This document shows, piece after piece, positions 47,959-59,770 of a stretch of DNA of 64,000 nt. Below the pieces are notes generated by a model that was not told the DNA's origin, did not search any database, and saw nothing but the letters and a program-made list of their open reading frames with translations. Every line of letters starts with the position of its first letter. Positions within the stretch are counted from its first letter, which is position 1. The position numbers were made by a program, and so were the translations under genes. The stretch is from Carnegiea gigantea (Eukaryota; Streptophyta; Magnoliopsida; Caryophyllales; Cactaceae): assembly GCA_029747015.1 (NCBI GenBank), contig JAKOGI010001200.1:94501-158500 (forward strand). The letters run 5' to 3'.

Positions 47959-49432
47959 AAATAATGAAGCATGAAGCTTCATTCATTGAAACTATTCTTG
48001 CAATTGTGAGTGATAACTTTAAGTTATCTCTCTATTCACCACTGGAAGAACTAGGTCTAGAATGATCTTCACTCGATGAATCCAGATTGCTTTCATTCCT
48101 TCTAAAACCCCATCTTTACTGGAATTCCTGATCTTGATCACTTAGTTTAGACTAAAATGACGCGCTAAATGCAACCTACTTGCCAAGAAATGACCAGATA
48201 GATCAATTTTAGGTATATGTTGGAAGCTAAATTTTGGTTAGCTCAAGGGTTTATTAAAGTAAATGGAAAGCAAATTTGACTAACAATTGCAAGACAGAAG
48301 TACTTTGTCACCAATTTTCAAAAACTCATTGAAATATAAAACTTGTACTTCAGGAGTCCACTGCGAAATGTCACATTGACAATTGGAGGTAGATATGAGC
48401 ATATAAACAGCTGTATATAATGGACAACTTCTATTATGCACTGAAGTTCGCCACCAAAAAATCTTTTCCTTAAGTCCTTAAATCAAACTGGCAATAAAAG
48501 GAACTCGAAATATCAACAGCTCTGACATATGAATCTATAAACTTATGCTATTGACCCCTTAACCCCAAGTAACCCCCCCCAAAAAAAGTGAAATAGGGCG
48601 TGAAGTATAATTGGTTCAAAGTGCAATTCATTACTACTTAGGGAATGCATTTTATCAAATAGTTGGTGTGCATAATCAATGGAGGAGAGGGGTACAACCT
48701 CCCAATGATATTAGTCAATCCCTCCTTGATTTATGGGCCAACCAAGCTTCAAGCTTTAAAAACACAAGGAAATTGGTGAACAAATTTGTTTGAGAATGGA
48801 CTAAACCCCACAGAAATACAAAACATTTATACAATTTTTGGGGATGGAGCATCTTCAACTACTCAAAATAGCTTATAATTATCAATCAATTTCAAAGTAT
48901 TTTGCGGCAACAACACAACAAGATCAAAAGAAACGACCTAAGAACCCAAACCCTTGAGATGAAGAAACGAGCCGAGGGGGATGTAGGGTAATTAGAGCAT
49001 CACCTTAAGTCGCCTAACAAGAAGCAATTGCCGTATGGAGAAGTTCTTGTCGGCGAACCCTAACAACTACACAGGTTTCACATAATTCACAAATTAAAAT
49101 CTATCAGATATGGAGAGAATCGGAGACAGAAGTTTGAGAAGAGAGAGAGAGAGAGAGAGAGCAACTGAGGAGAAAAGCATACAAATGAGCATTCAGGGGG
49201 CAGATGGGATTTTATTTTGGCAAAAAATCAAAATTTTAATTTGATATGAATTTCAAATCAAAATATTTTACCTCGTTTTTGACATGTACAAAAATAGCCA
49301 TTCATCTCTAATTTCCTTTCAATCTGATACTAAATGCATTTTCATTTCAAAATTTCGTTTCTAAATATTTTCAGAAATGAAATTTTAATTTCGTTTCTAA
49401 TTTAGTATCTATATAGGCACGTTCTTGTGGTG
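47959..49432. other. CACTA D interior and right terminus
   Basis: After E the CACTA continues. On the minus strand the first bases extend the frame of 31033-30794 up to an ATG at 47982. Near 48055-48130 a Ser/Glu-rich piece (NLDSSSEDHSRPSSSSGE) is readable. A GA microsatellite lies at 49139-49162. From about 49230 the subterminal repeats begin (CGTTTC and GAAACGAA types), ending in the inverted terminus at 49432. No transposase domain is seen. Confidence 0.55.
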
Positions 49433-49435
49433 TCA

Positions 49436-49634
49436 CCCCATCATCTAACCATTTAAGGATCTCTTTCTGTACAACTTCCATCATGGGTGGGTTAAGTCTC
49501 CATTGAGGATCTCTCCTAGGCCTAGGCTCTGACTTTAAGGTGATTGTGTGAGTGCAAAGTATTGGGCTAAGTCCTTTAAGGTCTGCTAAAGTCCATCCAA
49601 ATGCTCCCCTATGTTCTCTAAGCACCCCAACCAA
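49436..49634 (-). pseudogene. Element A reverse transcriptase, N-terminal start
   Basis: Minus-strand frame with EHRGAFGWTLADLKGLSPIL and RLNPPMMEVVQKEILKWLDD, the usual lead-in to Athila/Tat RT. It is cut after codon GGG-GTG by CACTA D and resumes at 30219. Confidence 0.85.
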
Positions 49635-50392
49635 TTTTTCTTCTTATTTGAGCTTAAGTGCTCTGGAGATAATCACATGCAGTGTCTCATCATCCCCTAA
49701 ATAGACATATTTCAAATTCTCAGGCAAATGTTTAAGATCTAACTTAGGGGGTGAAATAAATAAGGGTAGCAATTTATTATGTTTAGTAGTCAAATAAATT
49801 TCCCCAGACCCCTCAATTGAACTCACTAGATAGAAAGACTATATCATAGCCTCCAATTCATCATGCAAAACATATGACATATGTTCAGATGCATCTAAAC
49901 TCAAGATCAGCTTAGTTTCTAGCTCATCTTTATGTGACAAGTCATGGACATCTTGGGACAATTCATTAATGACATTAAGTGCACATATATGATTCTCATC
50001 TGGTGGAAATTTGATAGCATCAAAAGTATCAAATTTAATTACATCTCCATTAAATTCCATAGATAAAGTTCTAGTGTACACATCTATATTTGTCCTATTT
50101 GTTTTTACGAACGGTCTACATAATAATATAGGAACATCATTAGAAGTGTCACCCATGTCCAAGATAAAGAAATCAGTAGGAAATACCAGTTTATCTACTT
50201 GGACTAAGACATCTTGTATTACACTATCAAGGTATGCACAACTTCTTTCAGCTAAGTGAATTACCAAACCAGTTCTTTTCAACTCTCTTACTTTTAGTTG
50301 TTCAAAAAGAGATCTGTTCATCACATTAATGGAAGAACCTAAGTCAGGCATAGCTTTATCAAATTTCATGTTCCGTATTTTACAAGAAATTG
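49551..50392 (-). repeat. Tandem duplication copy 1 in element A pol
   Basis: It repeats 50393-51234 with a period of exactly 842 bp and about 97% identity by eye. It carries a second protease core (DLGSSINVMNRSLFEQLKV, frame 50399-49839) and the following linker. Copy 1 has an extra stop (at about 49837) that copy 2 lacks. Confidence 0.9.
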
Positions 50393-51481
50393 AGTGCAAA
50401 GTATTGGGCTAAGTCCTTTAAGGTCTGCTAAAGTCCATCTAAATGCTCCCCTATGTTCTCTAAGCACCCCAACCAATTTTTCTTCTTATTTGAGCTTAAG
50501 TGCTCTGGAGATAATCACATACAGTGTCTCATCATCCCCTAAATAGACATATTTCAAATTCTCAGGCAAATGTTTAAGATCTAACTTAGGGGGTGAAATA
50601 AGTAAGGGTAGCAATTTATTATGTTTAGTAGTCAAATAAATTTCCTCAGACTCCTTAATTGAACTCACTAGATAGAAAGACTCTATCATAGCCTCCAATT
50701 CATCATGCAAAACATATGGCATATGTTCAGATGCATCTAAACTCAAGATCAGCTTAGTTTCTAGCTCATCTTTATGTAACAAGTCATGGACATCTTGGGA
50801 CAATTCATTAATGACATTAAGTGCACATATATGATTCTCATCTGGTGGAAATTTGATAGCATCAAAAGTATCAAATTTAATTACATCTCCATCAAATTCC
50901 ATAGATAAAGTTCCAGTGTACACATCTATTTTTGTCCTATTTGTTTTTAAGAACGGTCTACATAATAATATAGGAACATCATTAGAAGTGTCACCTATGT
51001 CCAAGATAAAGAAATCAGTAGGAAATACCAGTTTATCTACTTGGACTAAGACATCTTGTATTACACTATCAAGGTATGCACAACTTCTATCAGCTAAGTG
51101 AATTACCAAACCAGTTCTTTTCAACTCTCTTACTTTTAGTTGTTCAAAAAGAGATCTGTTCATCACATTAATGGAAGAACCTAAGTCAAGCATAGCTTTA
51201 TCAAATTTCATGTTCCGTATTTTACAAGAAATTGAGAACATAGCTGGATCCTTACATTTAGTAGGGAGCTTCTTTTGGAGAATAGCAAAAACATTCTCCC
51301 TCATACTTACCTTTTCATTTCCTTTTATTTTGCACTTTGAAGTGCATAACTCCTTTAGGAACTTTACGTAGCGAGGTACCTGCTTAAGTGCATCCAGAAG
51401 AGGAATGTTAATCTCAACCTTTTTAAATACATCTAGAATATCCTTATTGGCCTCTTCTACCTTAGAATTGTAATTCTTCAA
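50393..51481 (-). pseudogene. Element A protease region, including tandem copy 2
   Basis: A 331-codon minus-strand frame (51481-50486) that is still open. It has LLDALKQVPRYVKFLKELCT, SISCKIRNMKFDKAMLDLGS and SSINVMNRSLFEQLKVREL. The retropepsin catalytic Asp lies in LDLGSSIN, where gypsy proteases usually have DLGAS. VPILLCRPFLKT marks the end of the protease fold. The part 50393-51234 is the second copy of the 842 bp repeat. The frame ends at TAA just below 50486. Confidence 0.85.
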
Positions 51482-52331
51482 TCTACTAGGAAAGGTGGCA
51501 CTAGTTTTGATGGTTCATGTTTAGAAGTAGTGGAAGACTCCCTCTTTTGGTCATTTTCAGGTTCCTTAGCCTCAATTTCTTTTTCATACTCTACCTCTTT
51601 ACACCATTTAGGCTCTTTTAACTCTTTTCTACTCCTAAGTGTTATGGTATTAACACTATCCTTAGGGTTCGGGTAAGGTTGAGATGGTATTCTTTGTTGT
51701 ACTTGAGCCTATAGATTGCAAACTAAGGTGTCAAAAGTGGTTTGCCTTTGTTACATCTGCTTCATAGTTATCTTTAAGTTCTATAGCTTAAGGTCTATTT
51801 CCTTCTTTTGTTTATCCATCTTTTTTATCATCTATTCTAGAAGGAAGTTAGTGTTATCTTGAGCAGAGGGTTGGTTCGATGGTTGGTTAAAGCCAGGGGG
51901 AGCAGGTCTAGGTCCATACCTAAGGTTAGGATGATCAGTCTATCCCTTGTTATAGGTATTGGAATAGGGGTCATATCTTCTTTGGCCTTGATTAGGAAAC
52001 ACAACATTAACATTCCCCCCTTGCAAGTTAGGACAAGCATTAGAAGCATGACCTTCTAAGCAGCAAATATTACAAGTACCAAGAGTTTGAACTCCACTAA
52101 TAACTAACTTGTTCAACATATTAGTAATTTGAGACAACTAAGTCTCAATAGACGATCCATGTGAAATTTCATTAACTCTCCTACGTTGGTTTTCCCCAAT
52201 CCCAAATTGTTGGGTGTTTTGAGCCATGTTGTTAATTAACTCCCTACCTGCAGTTGGAGTTTTGTTCACTGGCGCCCCTCCACTTGTAGCATATACGATT
52301 CTCCTGTCAGATGGTAAAAGTCCTTTATAAA
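51482..52331 (-). pseudogene. Element A gag, C-terminal fragment
   Basis: On the minus strand it opens with KGLLPSDRRIVYATSGGAPV and RELINNMAQNTQQFG, the end of the gypsy capsid. A CCHC knuckle, CNICCLEGHASNAC (52137-51940 frame), follows, then a Pro/Gln-rich linker with stops. The N-terminal half of gag, the leader and most of the 5' LTR are missing: the LTR stub joins directly to this point. Confidence 0.8.
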
Positions 52332-52493
52332 ATATTTTCCATCCTTTTATCCTAATCTCTCCACTTTTTTTTCATGAGTTTGGACTTAAAGCTTTATTTT
52401 CTAAACAATGTAAAAACAACAAATATTACACAAATTAATAACCTAAAATAAATTAATAAAACATAAAAAATATCTATAAAATGAAACTTATCA
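52332..52493 (-). repeat. 5' LTR stub of element A
   Basis: The first about 160 bp of A's LTR, on the minus strand from TGATAAGTTTCATTTT. It matches the starts of both palindrome arms (21382 on + and 26373 on -). The rest of the LTR, primer site and early gag are deleted. It is followed outward by CTTAT and the rest of B's LTR. Confidence 0.85.
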
Positions 52494-52893
52494 CTTATAA
52501 TAAAAAGTAAGTGAAACCTAAATTTCAAATTAAGCAGAGTTACCCATTCCCGAACCTGCACATAAAGAAGGTGTACACATAGTGTCCTTCTTAGAAGGTG
52601 CCTGCACGACCACTAGCTGATGCTATTAAGTAAAGGGTCTGAGTAAATCATTGTCTGAGACATGATAAAAGGAAGCCCGAATTAAATTAAATTTCAATAA
52701 TTTAGGCCCAAAAAAAAAAGAGTTAATTAAACAAAACGAGTTGGAATCAAAAGATAGTTTCCCCGATAGGGGAATGTAATTACGGAGGTTTATCTTCTTG
52801 AAGAGGGTCATACTCAAAATAAACCGATGTACATTTTCGTACATCGGAAAGTTTTGTTATGTATTTATATTTATTTTATTAAATTTTTGTTCA
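52494..52893 (+). repeat. 3' LTR of element B, right part
   Basis: It continues B's LTR after element A and matches 3072-3469, with shared text such as 'agttacccattcccga' and 'gaccactagctgatgctatt'. It ends near GTTCA at 52893. Confidence 0.82.
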
Positions 52894-55800
52894 ACAAACT
52901 TGGTATAGTGATGTCCAAATTTAGTTTTAGTAAGTTCTAGGTGGTTTTGATGCAAAGTGGGTTTGAGCACTAGAATATTTTTGGCAAGGAGATTAGTCAA
53001 TTGCTATGAGGGTTGCTTAGGCAAGTAAGTACCTTATTCTTAAATCATATGAGGATTATAAAAGGTTTTTCCTTGTTTTGATTGAAGGCTTTCCTGGAAA
53101 ATGAGGAAGAAATTGACTTGACCTAAGGTAAGATCTTAAGATGTAAGGGCTGAGATTAGGTAATTATGGGATGTATGTTGGGTAAAACCTATGTAGGGGG
53201 AGAGTGTGGAGGGGAAAGATAGATTGACGAGAATGGGGGGACCAGGCACATGAATGTCCACATGATACAGACTAGGCACATATTGATGCTATATGCATTG
53301 ACCATCCAATGGCTATACTTAACTTGTCGGTGGAAAAAAAATGCTTTTAGCTTCCTAAAGCCTAAGTTCCTATAAAAACATTTTTCAAAATAAAGGATTG
53401 CAAAAGGTCAAGTAAGGTCTAAATTAGGCTACTTTGTGAAGATTTCCTAATAGATGTCCATTTGCGCCTTAATTACGAGCTCGCTTAATGGTCCAACGTC
53501 ACTGAGTTTCTATAACCATATTTCTCATTAAAAGAAATATCAATGACAAATTATAAGTTTAAATATGATAAGCAACGAAGAAAATATGTGCTAGACAGTG
53601 AGATGTTCAAAGAAACCAACATCTTCTCTCACTCGAACCTATATTTCTTTTCATACTTGTGCAAATCTAATGAACTTGATCCACTTGAAAATGGACTAAA
53701 CAAAGTTTCAATTAAAAAATAATCTATCCATTTGAAGGTCAAACAAGAATGTTACGGCCAAACAATTTGACCTACAAAACCTACCTAGGTTAAGAACACC
53801 CCACCAGGATCCATTTTCATGTGTCGATTTCAAGAGGTAGAATCTTCCACACCGCCGAACCAAGTGGTATCACTTTGGCATTGGTGGTAGGAAGTCATCC
53901 CTTTCAAGTAGGCCACAAGCCCTAGCATGGCCGCTAAGGTTTGTTTAGGCTTCTGCTTGAGCATTCTCTTCTAATTGACCTAGGGATTTACCTTTCCTAC
54001 TTGCATATGCCCTAGAAAGGGTTTTTTTCTCCTCCTAACTAGTGCAAAAGAGGTGTTCTCCTCCTCTCAAGACGTATTCTTACCTCAGCACATTTTCTTC
54101 TTCTCTTCTCCCTTCATTAGAGAGATGACCCTTTGCCTAATTTTCTTCTCTTTTTTTCTCACCCTTAAGAGACCGCCATTCTCTTTAGCTTTTCTCTTTA
54201 TCTCTCTCTTTCTTTAATTTTCTTTACAAAACTCCACTAAATAATATCTTGAAGTATTAAAAAAAAGTTCTTCCCCTTTCTTAGTAAAATCTTTTGGGGC
54301 ATGCCTATGATGCCCTTTACACTTGATTTGGAGTCTGAGGATGCCCAGAACACAAACTTTGCTAAATCGGACCGAGGTGAATTATAAGAACTAAAACAAA
54401 ATAATAAATTTCTCATCTCTTTTCGCTTTCTTATTTTTAGCTTGGACTATCATGTTCTTGTTTAATTCTCCCTGGTTGTTTTTTTTTATACATATTACTT
54501 TGTAAAACTATGTAATTAATCCAAGAGGTCACTAAAGTTTATGACTTTCTTTTATTTCTTTCCTCGTATGCAACATGACTAATCTTAGAAATTGCCAAAA
54601 ATCATGTCTTTAATGTGCTGCTCACTATAAGATCATTAATTGCATGACTTTTACTTCGGATGAATGGGTGATGTATGTGGTCAGACTTATGTTTGAACCA
54701 TTGGTTGTACATTCACCCAGTATTTAACTCTTGACTAGGTATGCTGGAGTCAAGTCAATCCCCATATTGGATTTAGGTAATTATGAAATATAGTGGCACC
54801 TCTACTCACTTTTACATGGCTCAAACTATCCTAAACACTCATCGAAAGAGTAATCGCGCCCCAAAGGTGAAACCAAGGCTTCAGGGTCATAGCGACTATA
54901 GTCAAAACTCCATTGGGAATGTATCAGATGATGGGACTTGAAAAGGGTTAATGTTCAAGCGCTAAATTCCCAAAATTCAAATTTTATATGTTCAAGCAAC
55001 TTACATTGCACTAGGGGGGATTGACCTACTCCATATAAGGAATAGTCCCTCTTAAAGGGCAATAGGATCTTTGACCTTCTAAACCACCACAACCTCTCCA
55101 TAACATTGTCTTTTCCCATCAGCAGGGCTTTATATTTAAAGGCAATTGCACATGGGATACTCCTTTCAAGCACACCTTACAAGCCCCTTTTTGACCAAAT
55201 TCTTAAGTTGACCTCTCCAAACCTTAGAACCTATACTTAGGAAGCCTCACATGTGCACTCTATTTCATGTTATGAACACTTGTGGCCTATTATTACTTAT
55301 TGCTTATGTGATCTATGTACAAGTTTACAAAAACTCATATCTATCATGCATTCATATTAGGCAATTTTGGACACTTGAGTATAGGTCAACATTCTTATAT
55401 GTACTTGCATAAAAAGGAAGATAAAATTAAAATAAATCCATACATTCATAGTAGCTCATCTATGAAATTTAAATATAGGTCTTTATGAATAAAAAAATAA
55501 CTGAATAAAACATAAGAAATAATAAGAAGATGATGGAAAAACTACATGAAAACCGCTCCAAGCAACATGCCCTTAGGTTCCCACTGCCATCGATAGTCAA
55601 CTGCTACACCATAACAATTGCCACCAAGTGTGGTTCCTACAACAAACCTCTTTGACTCCTAATTAAAATTTCCTAAGGCCCACTTTAGGCCATGTAAAAA
55701 AAGAATAGGAAATATATTATGCATGTCGCATCATAGCCCATACATACATTTACAATAGCCTACCATACACATGTTAGTCCATATTGCATCATCATACATT

Positions 55801-56716
55801 TAAGATAGCCTATCCTTTATACATTATGCATCACTATGATAGTCCATCATACATTACAACCCACCTAGGCTTACATCCTAATCCCTTTAAGACAAATGTG
55901 TAAGTTAATCGAGCGTACATCGTGGTCATAACCCTCACATTCATCACATGCAAGGTCAATGTCTATAGCTGATGGTCTATCTTGCCGACACCCTCACTTG
56001 TCCATCTCGTCTATACTCCCTAGCACATTGTATAAGCCCTTGCACATAAGTGTTTGCCCAACATAGGATAATCTATCATCTTTGTAGGACCTTATCCATC
56101 TAAGCCCATTTAAGATAATCCCGATTGCATACACATCATCTAATATAGGATTTGTCCATATACTTATTAGGAAAGCTTATTTAAGCATAGTCAAGCCCAG
56201 AGTCAATCCATTAGACTTGCATCCCCAACCTAGAGTCAAGCCTAAGTCAACGTGTATCATAGCCAATTCTAGCCCATAGCACCTAAATTCATAGTCTCCA
56301 AACTAGAATAACCATGCCTGACTTACAACCATTGGCCTATACTCTTTCCAATCTAATCTTTGACCTTGGCTCCACCTACGTAATCATCATCATACTCCTT
56401 AAGCATCTACCACAACTCTTAATCTTACCTTGGCCTAACCCCTAACCTCACCCACTTTATCCCTCCCTTAGACGTTCCCCAAGCTTTAATATCACTTACT
56501 TTCTTACTCCACATAAGTCTCCTTTTCACGCTTAGTCATTAAGCCCAATCCTTTACCTAACTCATCTGCTACTCGAACTAAGTTTTCATCTCTCTTTACC
56601 CTTTGATGTATGATCCTTATCTAAGATTTCCACCAAGTTATATGCCTTACCCTAAGTCAAAACCCTTGGCCTGACCCATGTTCTTATGCTAACTTAGGAT
56701 CCCCCCAGTACTCAAG
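52894..56716. other. Unassigned AT-rich sequence
   Basis: No frame longer than about 72 codons and no domain recognised. Between 55700 and 56600 the text is a patchwork of short similar phrases ('catacatttacaatagcc', 'catacatttaagatagcc') suggesting an old, decayed repeat. I see no gene. Confidence 0.5.
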
Positions 56717-57640
56717 TGATATACATGGGCTCTCACCACTGAAGATCAAAATTTTGAAGTTGATGAAGAAAATCAAGAGCAAAGTAAACGAAAGTATTTT
56801 ATGGATTTTATGGAGGAAAATAAGCAAAATTAGTGGATATGGCTAAGGCAAAGGAAGGATTGCACCACTTAGACTAAATTCTTAACCATCTAATCTCTAA
56901 AGAATAAATTACGAAGATTTGATCTAAAGAGAATGCTGAAAAACAACACCTAAATTATGGAATAAAGATAAAGAGATTTGAAAGAGAGAGCTACAATGCT
57001 TCATTAATAAAACTCAAGTGTCAAATCTAGTTGTCTATTACAATTGACATAAGAAGCTAATTTATAGTCATAAAATTAGTGCCTCCTTTCCTAAGATACA
57101 AAAATAAGGTAATAAAAATTGAACACCTATGGAGATTTGTGTGGACCAATAGGATTCAAGCAATGAATCTAGCCAATAGCATTCGAACAACAATTAAGCA
57201 TATAAATATGAAATTAGAAGCTTTTGGACTAGTGATGGGTTATCCAAAACTCTTCCATATCTCCAAGCTTAATGGGCGAATTTTGACCTTGATCATTAAT
57301 TAAAAGTTAGACCCGAGTTGCCCACAGTTGATCAAAAAGTTTGATATTATTGACTGAGTCTTCTCTAACCCAAATTGACCAAGTTTGGCTACTACATTTT
57401 GCCCAAGATGATAGTTTTTTCATTTTGATGGCCATCTCTCCTTTCATACAAGCTTCACCCAACTAAAACTTCATTGTCTAAAACAAACAAATTAGATTTT
57501 TGAAGCACACCTCCTGTTCCTCATTTAGGTTGATAGTCTCAAAAGTGGCCTAAAAGTTAGCAAGGCTTATTTTGGGCATTAGGAGCTTTCAAGCATAAAC
57601 ACACTTATCTTAAACTGGTAATCCAAATTAGTTCTCATGC
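56717..57640 (-). repeat. 3' LTR of element G (probable extent)
   Basis: On the minus strand it runs from about 57640 (AATGCATGAGAAC, compare TGATGCAT in element C) to TATATCA at 56717. Only about 320 bp (56717-57035) are confirmed by the other copy; the rest is inferred from the coding end upstream. Confidence 0.45.
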
Positions 57641-58549
57641 ATTAAAGATCCCCTTCTTCAAAAGGATTTGCCCTTAAATCCTTATGGTTGAAACAAAGGA
57701 TATTGATGTCAAGAATTCGTTGCACCCTTTGAGTTTTAGGAACTCCAAAGTGCTAAGAACTCACTTTTTCAAAAGAGACATGAATTCTCAAAGCTCTTAG
57801 GGCCTTTTTTAGCTAGAACCCGTTTGGTTGTTGAAAATCCCAATGCATTCATCATAATTCAAATCAAAAACGTGTTCCTTATAGAGGCTTATATTCAAGA
57901 GGTAGATGACAAGCAACTACACTATACAAAGCTTAATTTCCAAATTTATTTAAGGGCCACTAGACTAAGGGTATGGGGAGTTTCACTTCTTCACTTATGT
58001 TTGATTCAACCAAGAGTAAGGCAAAGGGAGGCTTGCTCTTGGTGGTGGTTGCTGATTTTATATTTCACTTATCAAGTGGATTTTTCTCACTTTCCTCCCC
58101 GGGTTTGTTTTCGTGGGGTGGGGGTAAAGAAGTCAATGTTAAGCTTTGACCTTGATGTTTGGGTGTGAACGTATTTGCACGGTCATCATAACTCACATAA
58201 TCATCCCACATCCATGACTACCATCCAAATCATGACAAACATCTCTAGGTAACATCCTATATAAAGCCTCATGTTTAAACTCATCATTGAAAATGAAAAT
58301 AAAACTCATTTGGTGATGTCTATCTTAATTCCCAAATTGACACAATGGGTTGGAATAGAGTGAGGTTATGTAACAATAGGTAGGACAACTCCCCTTATGA
58401 GTTATCATTCCTGATCTTTTTCTTAAAGTTCCAAAATGATGCCATTTGCTTCCTTGACCTGCTCTTAAACTGAAGTGGATTCTTCTTCTTTGAAGGGTTG
58501 TCCCCTATGAAGGCCCAATAAAGATCACTTCTTTGACCTTGCTCTCCTT

Positions 58550-58840
58550 TTCAGTAATAATGTGTTCTTATTCTCAAAATTCTTCTTCAAAGAATAAATC
58601 TACATAGAATCTCATATCCATATATGACTAGAGCTGTCTCTAAGTCTTGATTCTTGGTTTGGCTTCAATTGCTCTCTCCATCCTAAACCGTTGAACCTAA
58701 TTAGGAGTATACACTTTGAGTCTTAGGGTTGCGACCTTAAAGCTCTCTTCGTCCGAATAACCTATGGGCACAAGATAATCTTTTTAATACCATTTCAATT
58801 ATGTTGTAGGATCTAAACCACCTTCATAGTAAGGTGCCCG
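58550..58840 (-). pseudogene. Element G gag remnant
   Basis: Minus-strand pieces in mostly one frame, with several stops: VPIGYSDEESFKVATLRLKV, then RMERAIEAKPRIKT and SYMDMRFYV. This matches the capsid pattern of plant gypsy/TR-GAG Gag (a 'YSDEE..K.A.LRL..YA..W' helix and 'R..G...I.TW..L' helix). An adjoining frame (59004-58813) may be its N-terminal side. Non-functional. Confidence 0.6.
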
Positions 58841-59430
58841 TTCATGTTACTTCTCTCTATGTGTATAACTTTCTTCACTTGTGTCATATGCCTTCTAAGC
58901 TTTCTTACTCCAGCTTGGAGTTTATGTATAGCCCTTTCATTGTATCGATGAAATAAGGGGTGAAAGGGGTGGAGAATGGGCACAAACAATATAGGCAGGA
59001 GCATGCTAAACTATCGCAGAAAAGAGCTATACGTAATCAGTGGTGACATGGGTGGATCGTGCTAAGCTTTCTGTCTATTGTAGGAAATTGGCATCACCAT
59101 ATGAGGAAGAACGAGCAAGCCATGCCAAGCTTTTGGAAACAAAATACTAACTATAAAAGGTATGGGCATGCTAACTAGGATGGGTAGACCATGCCGAATG
59201 TTTAGAAGCAGTTTTGGTGATTTTCTTAAGACTAGGCTATTTTAGAGTGTCATATTGTGTTAGGGGTGGTTATGTCCTCGGTGCTAAGATTCTTTAGAGC
59301 CTAAAATAGGTGACCAAGACAAGAAAAAAATAAGGTGTTCTTTGGGATAATTTTTAAGGACCAAAGTATGAAGTGATTTCATATGAAAGGAACTTTTCAT
59401 GAAGAAATCAACTAAAAGTAGGAGGCTTCG

Positions 59431-59445
59431 GCTCTAATACCAATC
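59431..59445 (-). promoter_or_regulatory. Primer-binding site of element G
   Basis: Minus-strand TTGGTATTAGAGCC, one base different from the canonical tRNA-Met site TGGTATCAGAGC, next to the LTR end. Confidence 0.65.
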
Positions 59446-59770
59446 TGATTCATATGGGCCTAAACTATTAAAGATCGAAACGTCAAAAATGATGGATAAT
59501 ATCAAGGACAATGTAAAAAAAGTATGTCTTATGGATTTTAAGGAAGAAAATAAATAAATAAGGGCATTTGTCTAAGACAAAGGAAGAGTTCCACCACTTC
59601 AAATAAATTCATACCTATCTAATCTCTAGAGAATAAATAAATAAAACTAGATCTAAAAGGATTATCGAAACCACCATCTTAACTATAGGATAAAGACAAG
59701 AAGATTGAAAGTGAAAGTTCCAAAGCTCCAGTGATCATAATAAAGTCTCAAGTCTAGTCTTCTATCTTTC
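59446..59770 (-). repeat. 5' LTR of element G, truncated
   Basis: Matches 56717-57035 with perhaps 70-75% identity, then similarity stops. Confidence 0.6.

Larger units (their letters stand above)
30220..49432. mobile_element. Element D: CACTA (En/Spm-type) DNA transposon, non-autonomous
   Basis: The left end reads CACTACAAAAATATGCATA. The right end, as reverse complement, reads CACCACAAGAACGTGCC. The 3-bp duplication TCA flanks it at 30217-30219 and 49433-49435, as is usual for CACTA elements. Both ends carry many subterminal copies of short motifs such as CGTTTC, GAAACGAA and GATATGAAA. Without the inserted LTR element E it is about 2.3 kb. No TNP2-type transposase is visible, so it would need a helper. 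The insertion lies inside the RT of A, whose frame is restored when it is removed. Confidence 0.9.
21382..52493 (-). mobile_element. Element A: Athila/Tat-like Ty3/gypsy element inserted in the 3' LTR of B
   Basis: Minus-strand order is 5' LTR stub (52493-52332), gag, duplicated protease, RT (split by CACTA element D), RNase H, integrase, 3' UTR, polypurine tract, 3' LTR (26373-23957), then an inverted second LTR (23869-21382). The right flank CTTAT matches the expected empty site of B. The left flank CCTAC can be the same 5 bp with two C/T changes. Without D, the element is about 11.9 kb. Both outermost ends are LTR starts (TGATAA, or CGATAA after decay), which a normal element cannot have. 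Coding parts are broken throughout. Confidence 0.78.
1..52893 (+). mobile_element. Element B: Ty3/gypsy LTR retrotransposon, Tat/Ogre type, decayed and interrupted
   Basis: Base 1 onward and base 19404 onward carry the same diverged sequence, and the copy at 19404 resumes at 52494 after a 31 kb insertion, so these are the two LTRs. Between them lie gag, protease, RT, RNase H and integrase remains on the + strand in Ty3/gypsy order, then an antisense ORF with a plant mobile domain, as is known for Tat-lineage elements. The phrase RDLNNACPKDDFPLP in RT and an apparent second RNase H also fit Tat. All sense reading frames contain stops and frameshifts, so it is long dead. Removing inserts A and C and the NUMT leaves roughly 17 kb, within the range of large Tat/Ogre elements. 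The true left end lies a few bases before the window. Confidence 0.82.
56717..59770 (-). mobile_element. Element G: decayed minus-strand gag-only LTR element
   Basis: TGATATACATGGGC at 56717 and TGATTCATATGGGC at 59446 begin two diverged direct copies, aligned over about 320 bp. On the minus strand the copy at 59446 is directly followed by TTGGTATTAGAGCC, a tRNA-Met primer site with one change. The internal region contains only gag remains. The phrase LRANPFEEGD near 57645-57685 stands just before the presumed 3' LTR, as in element C. I read it as an old TR-GAG-like element, with the far part of its 5' LTR (beyond about 59770) lost. Confidence 0.55.

Noticed and set aside
30220..49432. Autonomous CACTA with TNP2 transposase
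   Set aside because: About 2.3 kb remain after removing E, and none of the readable frames shows a transposase motif.
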